A DNA stretch of 64,000 bases. It comes from Flavobacterium sp. LMO8 (GTDB lineage Bacteria; Bacteroidota; Bacteroidia; Flavobacteriales; Flavobacteriaceae). The notes under the pieces were generated by a model. That model worked only from the letters and a program-made list of their open reading frames with translations, had not been told where the DNA came from and made no database searches. This document shows, one piece after another, positions 10,603 through 20,200 of this stretch (its first letter is position 1; each line of letters begins with the position of its first letter). The translations under genes and the position numbers were made by a program. Where the stretch lies: contig NZ_WIBJ01000030.1 in the NCBI RefSeq assembly GCF_009495755.1, forward strand, positions 62,001 to 126,000. The letters run 5' to 3'.

Positions 10603-11692
10603 CACAGGGATTCCAATATTATATTATCATAGTATTGCTAATCATGAACAAGTAACTCCATGGAGTTTTTTGTCAGTGTCTATTGCTGTTTTTAAAGCGC
10701 AAATTGATTATTTAAAACGTCATCATTTTCAAAGTTGTACATGGAAGGAATTGGATCAGCATATTATGGGTTTAAATCCTTTACCAGAGCGTACAGTAAT
10801 GTTTCATTTTGATGATGGCTTTTTAGATAATTGGTCGGTAGTCTTTCCTATTATGAAGGAAGCAGGTTTTACATATTCTATAGTAGTTACACCGGATTTT
10901 ATTGAAGACGGTCCTATACGTCCTTTTGTTACTGAAACCACTCTTTCGAATGTATCTGATTGGTGGGGTTATTTGAATCGCAATGAAATACAATTCATGT
11001 CAAATTCTGGTTTAGTTGATTTTCAAGCGCATGGTTTTACCCATACTTGGTATGAAGCTTCTGATGAACTGATTGATGTTTATGATGGTGTCAAACTTTA
11101 TCCGCATCTTGGTTGGAATCTTTTTCCAGAAAAAAAACCCAAATGGTTACAAACTTCATTAAATGTACCTATGGGATATCCTGTATTTGAGTATAAGAAA
11201 TCGTTAGAATTAAGGCAACGTTTTATCCCTGATCCAGACTTTATTGAACAGGCAATAACTCTTTTTGATGCCTCTCAATCTCAAGCGGAACGATTGGCAG
11301 TCTTAAAACAACTCAAGTCTAAATTTACTTCTATAGGTCGTTATGAAACCGAAGAAGAGCAAGTGCTTCGTTTAAAAAATGAATTAGAGTCTACTCGTTT
11401 GTTTATTTCGGAGATTATTCAAAAGCCAGTAGAATATTTGGTTTTTCCAGGCGGTGGTTCCTCTCCTCAGGTGTTGGAAGCTGCTAAAAAAGCGGGATAT
11501 TTGCTTGTTTCTAAAGGTACTCAATTGAATACATTTGGGTCTCAATTGTTTCAAGTGTCGCGTTATAGTGCTGTTTATTTATTTCCAAAGCCTATACAAG
11601 TAGTAGCTAATATTTATTTTTTGCGTTTACAAATTGCTAGAGCAAAAGGTAATCGCTGGGTTCAATTGCTTTTTAAAATTTTAAAACGATGA
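10574..11692 (+). CDS. Polysaccharide deacetylase family protein (CE4/NodB-like)
   Basis: A 372-residue protein with the NodB-type metal-dependent deacetylase core. The catalytic Asp pair is in MFHFDDGFLDNW, and the metal-binding histidines are in DFQAHGFTHTW. It is longer than a minimal NodB domain because of a mid-protein insertion around residues 160-250. No signal peptide is evident, so it may act in the cytoplasm on a lipid-linked unit, or it may have lost a classical export signal. The start at 10574 overlaps the previous gene by 29 bases; the in-frame ATG at 10586 is an equally good start. Adjacent to the CapK-like enzyme, the two could de-acetylate and then re-acylate the same amino sugar (inference). 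Confidence 0.82.
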   Translation: MYLKMKGKNNTGIPILYYHSIANHEQVTPWSFLSVSIAVFKAQIDYLKRHHFQSCTWKELDQHIMGLNPLPERTVMFHFDDGFLDNWSVVFPIMKEAGFTYSIVVTPDFIEDGPIRPFVTETTLSNVSDWWGYLNRNEIQFMSNSGLVDFQAHGFTHTWYEASDELIDVYDGVKLYPHLGWNLFPEKKPKWLQTSLNVPMGYPVFEYKKSLELRQRFIPDPDFIEQAITLFDASQSQAERLAVLKQLKSKFTSIGRYETEEEQVLRLKNELESTRLFISEIIQKPVEYLVFPGGGSSPQVLEAAKKAGYLLVSKGTQLNTFGSQLFQVSRYSAVYLFPKPIQVVANIYFLRLQIARAKGNRWVQLLFKILKR

Positions 11693-13041
11693 TGCGACTT
11701 TATTCTCTTTTGCCTGTTTTTTTACAGCATCTTTTGATCACAATAAAGAATAATCATAGTTATTATCAAAAATATCGTGCTTTGCCTTGGTTGAATTCTT
11801 TGAGTAGCATCTATAAAAAATTGCAACCCACGGATTGGATTAACGATGCGCATGTTTTGGAACGTATAAATGCTTTATTGGCCACGGCCAAACAGCACGT
11901 TCCCTATTATCAGGTACATGCTGCTGACTATCCACAGCTTCGATCATTAACTGAATTGCAAAACTTACCTGTGCTCACAAAAGCCACATTGCGGACAAAT
12001 AGTAGTTTATTTATTTCTGATTTAAGTACCTCTCGTAATTCCTATTCTTTTAAAACTAGTGGGTCAACCGGTTCGCCGTTGCAAGGAGTAGTTTCTTTGG
12101 ATGATTTGCATCACAGGTTTATGACTGTTTTGAGTTCGTTAAAAATGAATGGTATAGACTATTCCAAGCGCGTTGGACGTTTTTTAGGCGCTGAAGTAGC
12201 AGATACTTCAACGGTTTATCGTGTAGATTTTATCAATCGTCATTATTTGTTTTCCATTTATTCCCTTTCGGAAGAATCAATTATTAAGTATTATAACGCC
12301 ATTACTTCCAATTCCTTGGAAATATTGGAAGGTTATCCATCTACTATATATGCTTTAGTTCAACATTTAAAAGCACAAAATTTACAAATTAACTGTGTGC
12401 AACACGTTATTACTACAGCTGAAAAATTGTTGGATTATCAAAAGGATGCTATTATGCATTATTTTGGTTGTTCGGTTATGGATTATTATGGTTCAAGTGA
12501 AGGTTCAGCTTATTTGTTTACACATGAGGGGGTATATCATAATGCAAATACTGTTGGTTATGTTGAAATTGTAGATGAGCAGTATTTGCCCGTAGCCCCA
12601 GGTACTATGGGTAGAATGTTGATAACTAGTTTTACCAGCTCGTTTATGCCATTGATTCGTTATGATATTGGTGATTATAGTATACAGCTTCCTTCGGAAA
12701 CTTCTTCACCTTTTGATTTGCAATTTAGTGAGTTGTTTGGTCGTAGTGAGTCTGTTTTTATTACAGAAGAAGGGGTGCATTTTACAAGATTTTCCCTTTG
12801 TTTAAAATACTTACCTTCTATTTTATTAGAATCACAATTACAGTTGGTACAGCGATCTAAACAGGTGAAAGTAGTTTGCGTTTTGCCTAATGGCGTTTCC
12901 TTGTCTACTCTAGATTTTAAGCTATTTGAGCAAAAGTTTCAATCGATGTTAGGTTCGGGCTATCAATTTACATATGAGAGTGTATTGCAATTTGAAAAAA
13001 GGGGGCGTGGAAAATTAAGTGCTGTACAAATTATGACTTAA
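11689..13041 (+). CDS. CapK/phenylacetate-CoA-ligase-like adenylate-forming enzyme
   Basis: A 450-residue member of the ANL adenylating superfamily, in the branch annotated CapK or PaaK-like in capsule loci. Adenylation motifs are present in order: P-loop TSGSTGSPLQG (residues 123-133), YYGSSEG, the ribose-binding Asp in RYDIGDY, the hinge GRSESVF, and the C-terminal catalytic lysine in RGRGKLSAVQ. The active site therefore looks complete. From the superfamily, it would activate a carboxylic acid as an acyl-AMP; the acid and acceptor are unknown. It overlaps the deacetylase stop by four bases and ends three bases before the next glycosyltransferase. Confidence 0.8.
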   Translation: MMRLYSLLPVFLQHLLITIKNNHSYYQKYRALPWLNSLSSIYKKLQPTDWINDAHVLERINALLATAKQHVPYYQVHAADYPQLRSLTELQNLPVLTKATLRTNSSLFISDLSTSRNSYSFKTSGSTGSPLQGVVSLDDLHHRFMTVLSSLKMNGIDYSKRVGRFLGAEVADTSTVYRVDFINRHYLFSIYSLSEESIIKYYNAITSNSLEILEGYPSTIYALVQHLKAQNLQINCVQHVITTAEKLLDYQKDAIMHYFGCSVMDYYGSSEGSAYLFTHEGVYHNANTVGYVEIVDEQYLPVAPGTMGRMLITSFTSSFMPLIRYDIGDYSIQLPSETSSPFDLQFSELFGRSESVFITEEGVHFTRFSLCLKYLPSILLESQLQLVQRSKQVKVVCVLPNGVSLSTLDFKLFEQKFQSMLGSGYQFTYESVLQFEKRGRGKLSAVQIMT

Positions 13042-13044
13042 ATT

Positions 13045-14133
13045 ATGGGAAAAATCAAAGTAGCTTTTTTAATATCCAGTTTAGGTACCGGTGGTGCAGA
13101 ACGTCAATTGGTTCATACTATTAATTGTTTGGATTCTTCAAAATATGAGATTGCTTTGTTTGTACTTCAACGAAAAGGTAGTTTACAAAATCAGCTTAAA
13201 GTTCCTGTTCATCTTACTTTTTTAGGGGTAAAATCATACTATAATCCATTCGCTGTTCAAAAGGTGATTGCTGCTATTCATGAGTTTCAACCTGATTTGT
13301 TGCATTCGGTTATGTATGCTTCTAATTTGTTGGCTCGGTTTTATAAGATGAAGAATTCAAGTTGTCGTGTTCTAAATCATGTTCATGGAATGGGGTCTTG
13401 GATTCGAAAAAGACATATAGTATTGGATCGATTATTATTGCGCTATGTAGATAAAATATTAGTAGTTTCGGAGCAAAGTAAGCAATTGCGTTTGGCACGT
13501 GAACGCTATCCTATCTCAAAAGTAGCGTTGGTTTATAATTGTATCCCTGTTTCCGATTATTTAGTAGCGACATTGCGAAGTACCCCATCTAAAATTATTT
13601 TAGGGACGGCCTCACGGTTAGTACCTTTAAAGCAGATTGAAATGGGGATTTATTTGGTAGAATTCTTATTGTTACATGGACGTGAGGTTGTGTTTCATAT
13701 CGCTGGCGAAGGACCAGAATTGGGTTATTTAAAGCAATTGGTTTTCGATTTGAAACTTACGGATCAGGTTGTTTTTTTAGGACATCAAGAAGATATGCCT
13801 GTATTTTATAAAAGTATAGATTGTTTTGTGCTGTTTTCCCGCACAGAAGATATGCCGTTGTCTATTGTAGAAGCTTTTGCTTCTGGTTTGCCTGTGATTG
13901 CTCCGGCGATTGGTGGTATTCCAGAGTTGTTGTCGGAAACTAAAAGTTATTGTTATGACGTTACAGTTCCAAGGTCTGCACTTTTTGAGGCTATGGAGCA
14001 TTTTATTTTCGAACTTGATTGGGCAGCAGCTCATACTTTAAATGCCCATAAGGCAGTTGCTTTTTTTGATATTTCTCGTCATCAGCAACATATCGTATCT
14101 ATTTATCAACAGTTGTATGATTCTCGCTCATGA
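13045..14133 (+). CDS. Glycosyltransferase family 4
   Basis: A 362-residue retaining GT-B glycosyltransferase with the classic glycine loop SLGTGGAERQLVHT near the N-terminus. The C-terminal donor domain has TASRLVPLKQIEMGIYLVEF, HIAGEGPEL and the E-x7-E region EDMPLSIVEAFASGLPVIAP. It overlaps the next gene by four bases (ATGA at 14130). It would act on the cytoplasmic face during repeat-unit assembly; the donor sugar is unknown. Confidence 0.88.
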   Translation: MGKIKVAFLISSLGTGGAERQLVHTINCLDSSKYEIALFVLQRKGSLQNQLKVPVHLTFLGVKSYYNPFAVQKVIAAIHEFQPDLLHSVMYASNLLARFYKMKNSSCRVLNHVHGMGSWIRKRHIVLDRLLLRYVDKILVVSEQSKQLRLARERYPISKVALVYNCIPVSDYLVATLRSTPSKIILGTASRLVPLKQIEMGIYLVEFLLLHGREVVFHIAGEGPELGYLKQLVFDLKLTDQVVFLGHQEDMPVFYKSIDCFVLFSRTEDMPLSIVEAFASGLPVIAPAIGGIPELLSETKSYCYDVTVPRSALFEAMEHFIFELDWAAAHTLNAHKAVAFFDISRHQQHIVSIYQQLYDSRS

Positions 14134-15281
14134 AGAAAAAGTTAATTCGAATTACTACGATACCCATTTCGTTGGAGAAATTGTTAGGAGGACAGCTATC
14201 CTATATGAATACTTATTATGAAGTAACAGCTGTTTCTTCTGCGTATGATGATTTGAAGCGTGTAGCTATGCAAGAGGGTGTCTCCTTTCATTGTGTTCCT
14301 ATGACACGAGCTATTACTCCATTGCAAGATTTGATTGCGTTATATAAAATGTATGTTTATTTTAGAAAAACACGTCCAGAAATTGTGCATACACATACAC
14401 CAAAAGCGGGTCTGATTGGTATGCTGGCGGCTTACTTAGCACGTGTGCCTCATCGTTTACATACGGTTGCAGGATTACCATTGCTTGAGTCAAGTGGTTT
14501 ACGACGAAAAATGTTGCAATTTGTTGAAAAAATAACGTACCAATGTGCGACTAAGGTTTATCCCAATTCGTTTGGTTTAAAAGATATTATTTTAGCTGCT
14601 CAATTTTGTGCAACAACAAAATTGAATGTATTAGCAAATGGTAGTTCTAATGGTATCAATACAGCTCATTTTAGTACCGCTGCACTTGTACCTTCTATGG
14701 TTCAAGACTTGCGTAGTTCATTGGGTTTGAAAACAAGTGATTTTGTTTTTATCTTTGTAGGTCGATTGGTAGCAGATAAAGGCATTCATGAATTGGTAGC
14801 TGCCTTTTCAAAATTAAATCAAGAACATGTGAAATTGTTATTGGTAGGTTCGTTTGAGCCGGATTTGGATCCGTTGCGCAAAGAGACGCTAGTAAAAATA
14901 GATACAAATAGTTCCATTATTTCAGTGGGCTATCAGGCCGATGTGCGACCTTATTTTGCTCTTTCCCATGCTTTGGTTTTTCCAAGTTATCGCGAAGGAT
15001 TTCCTAATGTGGTGATGCAAGCGGGATCGATGGAGTTACCATGTATTGTTACTGATATTAATGGTTGTAATGAAATTATAATGCACGGAGAAAATGGGGT
15101 TATTGTTCCTGTAAAAGATGTTGAAGCGCTCTATGTTGCAATGCAAAAAATTGTTCAAGATGTTTCTTTTTATTTACAACTAAAACGTAATTCTCGCACT
15201 AAAATAGTAACTAATTATGAACAATGTGTTGTATGGGAATCACTTTTAGCGGAATATCAAAAATGTAAAACAGATGTATAG
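14130..15281 (+). CDS. Glycosyltransferase family 4, PglA/EpsD-like
   Basis: A 383-residue GT4 enzyme. The segment EIVHTHTPKAGLIGMLAA followed by HRLHTVAGLP is characteristic of the PglA/EpsD-type transferases, which add the second sugar to an undecaprenyl-PP-linked first sugar. The donor domain has FVGRLVADKGIHELVAAF and YREGFPNVVMQAGSMELP. The PglC-like initiating transferase and a PglD-like acetyltransferase follow at once, and this order resembles pgl and eps loci. The role of adding a HexNAc to undecaprenyl-PP-diNAcBac is inferred from that order. Confidence 0.86.
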   Translation: MKKKLIRITTIPISLEKLLGGQLSYMNTYYEVTAVSSAYDDLKRVAMQEGVSFHCVPMTRAITPLQDLIALYKMYVYFRKTRPEIVHTHTPKAGLIGMLAAYLARVPHRLHTVAGLPLLESSGLRRKMLQFVEKITYQCATKVYPNSFGLKDIILAAQFCATTKLNVLANGSSNGINTAHFSTAALVPSMVQDLRSSLGLKTSDFVFIFVGRLVADKGIHELVAAFSKLNQEHVKLLLVGSFEPDLDPLRKETLVKIDTNSSIISVGYQADVRPYFALSHALVFPSYREGFPNVVMQAGSMELPCIVTDINGCNEIIMHGENGVIVPVKDVEALYVAMQKIVQDVSFYLQLKRNSRTKIVTNYEQCVVWESLLAEYQKCKTDV

Positions 15282-15876
15282 AAATTTTGTAAAGCGTATT
15301 TTTGATTTTTGTTTTGCTTTTTTTGGCTTATTGTTTTTGAGTCCAATATTTATAGTACTAACGATTAGTTTGCTTATTGTTAATCGAGGTACGCCATTTT
15401 TTTTGCAGCGGAGACCAGGAAGGAATGAAATGCTATTTACAATCATTAAATTTAAAACGATGCATGATGGTTGTGATGCTTCTGGTGAATTGTTGCCTGA
15501 TGCCGAACGTTTGACTACTGTAGGTCGTTTTATACGAAAAAGTTCGTTAGACGAAATTCCACAATTGCTTAATGTGTTAAAAGGTGATATGAGTATTGTG
15601 GGGCCAAGACCTTTATTAGAGGCTTATTTACCCTTGTATAATGCAACCCAAAAAAGGCGTCACGAAGTACGCCCGGGGATTACTGGTTGGGCACAAGTAA
15701 ATGGTAGAAATGGAATTAAATGGGATATTAAATTGCAGTACGATGTTTGGTATGTTACCCATCTTTCGTTTTTGTTGGATTGTAACATACTCTATTTGAC
15801 GTTGCTAAAAGTATTAAAAAGAGAAGGTATATCGCAGGAAGGGCATGCAACTGCTGAAGCTTTTAAAGGAAATTAA
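15274..15876 (+). CDS. Undecaprenyl-phosphate sugar-1-phosphate transferase (PglC-like), first copy
   Basis: A 200-residue monotopic phosphoglycosyl transferase. It has an N-terminal hydrophobic re-entrant helix (FDFCFAFFGLLFLSPIF), the positively charged RRPGRNEM and FKTMHDG segments, the catalytic Asp-Glu pair in SSLDEIPQLLNVLKGDMS, and VGPRPLL. It would start glycan synthesis by moving a sugar-1-phosphate (diNAcBac, or a HexNAc relative) from UDP to undecaprenyl phosphate. It overlaps the PglA-like gene by eight bases. A second, shorter enzyme of the same family lies 650 bases downstream. Confidence 0.9.
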   Translation: MYRNFVKRIFDFCFAFFGLLFLSPIFIVLTISLLIVNRGTPFFLQRRPGRNEMLFTIIKFKTMHDGCDASGELLPDAERLTTVGRFIRKSSLDEIPQLLNVLKGDMSIVGPRPLLEAYLPLYNATQKRRHEVRPGITGWAQVNGRNGIKWDIKLQYDVWYVTHLSFLLDCNILYLTLLKVLKREGISQEGHATAEAFKGN

Positions 15877-15879
15877 TTT

Positions 15880-16521
15880 ATGAAACAAATTGTTATTGTT
15901 GGTGCAGGAGGGTTAGGAAGAGAAGTAAAGTGTTTGATTGATGCTATAAACAAGGTTAGTCCAACATATACTTTGCTTGGTTTTTATGATGATGGTTTTG
16001 CCAAAGGAACTCTAATTAATGGTTTGCCTGTTTTAGGTAATATTTTGGATCTAATATCACAAGGATCTGATCTTGCTGTTGCTGTTGCAATTGGAACACC
16101 AAAAGTTAAACATAAAGTTGTAGATTTATTAAAGTCTAAACTATTTTCATATCCTGTTTTAATTCATCCAACAGTAATAATATCTGATGATGAAGTGATT
16201 ATAGGTCAAGGAACTATTATATGTGCTGGAGCAATTCTTACATGTAATATTGGTATTGGCGATTTTGTACTTCTGAATTTGAGTTGCACTGTAGGTCATG
16301 ATACTAAGCTACATGATTATAGTTCGTTTATGCCAGGTGTTCATATTTCGGGTGAAGTTATTATAGAGTCGTCTGTATATGTTGGAACAGGTGCAACTAT
16401 AATCAATGGTGTAACTGTTGGACGTGAAACTATTGTAGGTGCGGGAGCTGTTGTAGTAAAATCACTTCCCTCTTGTGTTACTGCTGTTGGAACACCTGCT
16501 AAACCAATTAAAATGCATTAA
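15880..16521 (+). CDS. PglD/NeuD-like sugar O/N-acetyltransferase
   Basis: A 213-residue protein with the PglD layout: an N-terminal Rossmann-like sugar-binding domain (IVIVGAGGLGREV, FYDDGF) and a C-terminal left-handed beta-helix. The catalytic histidine is in TVGHDTKLHDY, followed by MPGVHISG. In the bacillosamine pathway, PglD acetylates the 4-amino group of UDP-4-amino-sugar made by PglE; PglE- and PglF-like genes lie 5-6 kb downstream. It sits between the two initiating transferases. A second gene of the same family is at 32911, so which of the two acts with PglE is uncertain. Confidence 0.84.
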   Translation: MKQIVIVGAGGLGREVKCLIDAINKVSPTYTLLGFYDDGFAKGTLINGLPVLGNILDLISQGSDLAVAVAIGTPKVKHKVVDLLKSKLFSYPVLIHPTVIISDDEVIIGQGTIICAGAILTCNIGIGDFVLLNLSCTVGHDTKLHDYSSFMPGVHISGEVIIESSVYVGTGATIINGVTVGRETIVGAGAVVVKSLPSCVTAVGTPAKPIKMH

Positions 16522-16522
16522 A

Positions 16523-17065
16523 ATGCTTAAAAGGACTTTTGATTTTATTGTTTCTTTTTTTGCTTTGGTTTTTTGTTTTCCATTGCTTGTAATTGTATGG
16601 CTAATAGCCTCAATTGATACTCAGTCTAATGGCCTTTTTTTGCAAGAGCGAATTGGTCAATATGGTGTTCCTTTTATTATTTTTAAAATTAAGACTGTAC
16701 ATCCTATTACAAAAAAAATTAGTTCGGTTGGAGCTTTTTTAAGAAAATCTAAAATTGATGAACTTCCTCAATTGCTTAATATATTATTAGGACAAATGAG
16801 TTTTGTGGGACCACGTCCGGACATTCCAGGTTATTATGATTTGTTAGAAGGTGAATCGCGTAAGATATTATCATTGAAGCCTGGGTTGACTTCTGAAGCT
16901 TCGTTGAAATATGCTAATGAAGAATCACTTTTGCTTAAACAAGATGACCCGTTGCATTATAATGATACTGTTATTTTTCCAGATAAAATAGCTATGAATC
17001 TTAATTATTATTATAATCAAAATTTTTGGTTAGATATCGCAATATTGTTAAAGACCATTTTTTGA
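16523..17065 (+). CDS. Undecaprenyl-phosphate sugar-1-phosphate transferase (PglC-like), second copy
   Basis: About 180 residues. I choose the ATG at 16523 (MLKRTFDFIVSFFALV), one base after the acetyltransferase stop, over an in-frame ATG at 16475 inside that gene. The hydrophobic re-entrant helix, QERIGQYGVPF, KTVHP, the catalytic Asp-Glu in SKIDELPQLLN and FVGPRPDIPGYYD are all present. The loop after KTV is shorter than in the first copy. It is likely an active initiating transferase with a different sugar preference, or it serves a second glycan (inference). Confidence 0.84.
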   Translation: MLKRTFDFIVSFFALVFCFPLLVIVWLIASIDTQSNGLFLQERIGQYGVPFIIFKIKTVHPITKKISSVGAFLRKSKIDELPQLLNILLGQMSFVGPRPDIPGYYDLLEGESRKILSLKPGLTSEASLKYANEESLLLKQDDPLHYNDTVIFPDKIAMNLNYYYNQNFWLDIAILLKTIF

Positions 17066-17256
17066 TTTATGAATTTTTATAGAATTGAGAATTTAAATTT
17101 TAATTTATTTTAATTCTTGGATTATTTACTTTGTTAGGTATCATCACATTTTGTTTTATTATGTTATAAAAATGTAAAAACAATCTGTTTTTTTACTTTA
17201 ACTATATTTTTTTTGTATTTTTATATTCTAGCCTTCAATCTAAAATTAATTAGAAT
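17066..17256. other. AT-rich intergenic region upstream of the T9SS cargo gene
   Basis: 191 bases, extremely AT-rich, between the second sugar transferase and the large secreted protein. A weak, imperfect inverted repeat around 17089-17118 could be a terminator for the assembly operon. I see no exact TTTG-N19-TAnnTTTG promoter; the nearest look-alike is a T-rich TATATTTTTTTTG stretch near 17203. The gene class changes here, so a new transcript probably starts in this gap, but the sequence does not prove it. Confidence 0.35.
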
Positions 17257-20200
17257 ATGATTTATAAAATTACTCCTACATTAATTTCTATAAAAAAAAT
17301 ATTTTTATTTGCAGTATTATTGAGTTTTAATCTTGCATTAAAAGCACAAGTTGTTGATGATTATCGTACTGTAGATTCTGGTAACTGGGATGCTTTGTCT
17401 GTTTGGGAAAGATATAATGGGACATCTTGGGAACCTGCTAGTGTTATTCCAAATAGAACTGTTAATGGAATTGCCATTCGAGATGGTCATACGATAACTA
17501 TTTCATCTAATGTTTCTGCTGATCAACTTATAGTTGAAACTAATTCGATTTTAATACTAACTGCTAAGTTAACTGTTTTTGATGGTGTAGGGACTGATTT
17601 TTTGCTTTTAGGTAAGTTAATACACAATGCTTCGGGGCGTTTTTCATTTAATTCTATGTCGGCTTCTTTAATTGTGGCTTCTTTGGGGGTATATCAATAT
17701 AATCGTTCTTTTACTGCTACTATTGGATTGCCTACAGGTTTACAAACAACTTGGAATGACGGCTCGGTTTGTAGTATTACAAATGATATATCGAATAGTA
17801 CATTTTTTGATGGTCATCAATTTTCTGTTTTAGAAATAGATTATTCGACTGGTACTGCTATTCGTTCTATTGAAGCAAATTGGGGTAGTGTTGCTGTTTT
17901 AAAAATAAAAAATACAGGAACTAGAGGAATATTTTCAATTAGTAATTCAGTAGGTACAACAGATATATCAGTTGAAGAATTAGAAGTGTCAGGAGGTAGA
18001 CTACATGTTTTTGCTTCTGGGTCATCTGGAAATAAAACTTTCACTGTAACTGGTAATGTAATTCAAAGCGGAGGTGTTCTTTCTGTATGTAGTAATGATG
18101 TTTTAGGGAACTATTTAATGAAAGTCAATGGTAATTACACTATAACTGGAGGAACAACAAATATTAGTAATGCTAATGGAACAAGTTCAAGGATAGCAGA
18201 TTTACAAGTTGATGGTGATGTTGCGATTTCAATAGGTACTTTGCAACTAGCTACAGGAAATTCAAGTGTAACTAATGATGGAAGATTAATTTTAGGTAGT
18301 AATTTAACATTGTCGTCTGGAGCTTTAGCCTTTAATCAATCTCGTACTACTGGTGTTTCTGGAATTTATTTTAATGGAACTGGTAATGTGAATTTCACTT
18401 GGTCAGGAGGGACTCTAGGTACTGGTAATGGAAAAATAGGGAGACGATTTTATTTTAATAACTCAGGTGTGATAACGGGGTTAAATGAAATATATAGTGG
18501 GGCTAGTTCTCAAACTACAATTGATGGTTCCCAAGGAGTCCCTTCGGCTGGATATGTTTCATGGCCATCAACTGGAACGATTTTACAAAATTTAACTATT
18601 AATAATGCTTTTGGGGTAGTTTTAAGAAGTAAGAAAACGGTAAATGGTAACTTGAATTTGTTATCCGGAAAGTTGACTTTAGGTAATAATAATTTAACTT
18701 TAGCTAACTCAAATGGATTAATCGGAGGTTCTGAAATAAATTATATAGTTACAAATGGTAATGGAAATTTTATTCGTACTGTAGGAGGAATTGGATCTTA
18801 TTTTTTCCCAATAGGCTCTAATACGGATTATAATGGAGCAATGATTACTTGGGCTTCAGTACCAGGTATAACAAAATTGTCTAGTAGATATGTAGCTTCA
18901 ACAGTTACATTAGGCACAGGTTTGCCTTTAACTCATGAATGTTTTACAGCTACAGAATTGTTAGACAATGGATATTGGATATTTAATTCAACTGGTACTT
19001 TGGCAAATTTACCACAATTGTCATTTACAAGAAACGGACATACGAATGCAGGATTATCAATATCAAATCATGCTATTTTGAATAGAGTTTCAGGAAGTTC
19101 TGACTGGCAAATAGCAGGAGATTGGAATAATTCAGGTAGTGTGTTAGTTTCACCAGTTAACATTGGTACTGTAGAATTAATTCAAAATAATGGGACATCA
19201 TTTGGTGAATTTGCAATTGCTAAAGGAAATATTTCAAATTTAGAAGCTACAGTTGTTATAGATACTGTTCCTTCTGGGACAGTTTGTTCGGGCACAACAC
19301 TTAACTTTACGGCCATTCCAACAAATGGAGGAACTTCTCCAGCTTATCAATGGTTTTTAAATGGAGTAGCAATTCCTGGAGCCAATTCTGAAGTATATAG
19401 TACATCAACTTTAGAAGATTCTGATGTGATTTCTGTTGAAATGACATCTAATCAATTATGTGTAGAAAATCCGACTGTTTCTTCTTCTGGTTTTGTTGTC
19501 TCTTTTCTTACAAATACATGGTTGGGTACAACTAATGCTTTCTGGGATGAACCTTCAAATTGGTCGTGTGGAATAGTGCCAAATGATACTAATTCTATAT
19601 TAATAGATACAAATAGTCCAAATATTCCTATATTAAATATTGATTTAACAATAGGTGTAAATTCTATATTTACGATATCAGGTAGTGGTCAATTAGTAAT
19701 AGATTCTCAGCATACTTTATCTGTCTTGGGAACAGCTAATTTTAATGGTAGACCAATTTTAATGAAATCTAACTCAAGTGGAACAGCAATGTTAGGAACA
19801 GTTACAGGAACAGTTACTGGAGCTACTAATGTTACAGTTGAAAGATATATTCCATTAGGGAAAAGAGCTTTTCGATTTTTATCATCTTCTGTTAATTCTA
19901 CAGGTTCGTTATCCGAAACATGGCAAATGAGTACACATATCACTGGAGTTGGTGGTGATGTAAATGGATTTGATACAACAACTACCAATAGTTCTTCATT
20001 GTATCTATATAATAATCAAATTCCAAGCGGAACAGGATGGTATGCGGCTTCTAATACTAATGCAACAAATTTAGAAATAGGTAAAGGATATCGTATGTTA
20101 ATTAGAGGCGATAGAACTCCTGAATTAATAACTTCAACATCAGCTGAAAACATGAATGCACCTATTACTTTGTTTGCAACAGGGTCTTTATTTATAGGAG

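Noticed and set aside
3453..15876. Horizontally acquired block judged by codon use
   Set aside because: Leu codons looked TTG-rich here compared with TTA elsewhere, but Arg codon use did not separate clearly from the flanks when I sampled genes; a codon-usage computation would be needed.
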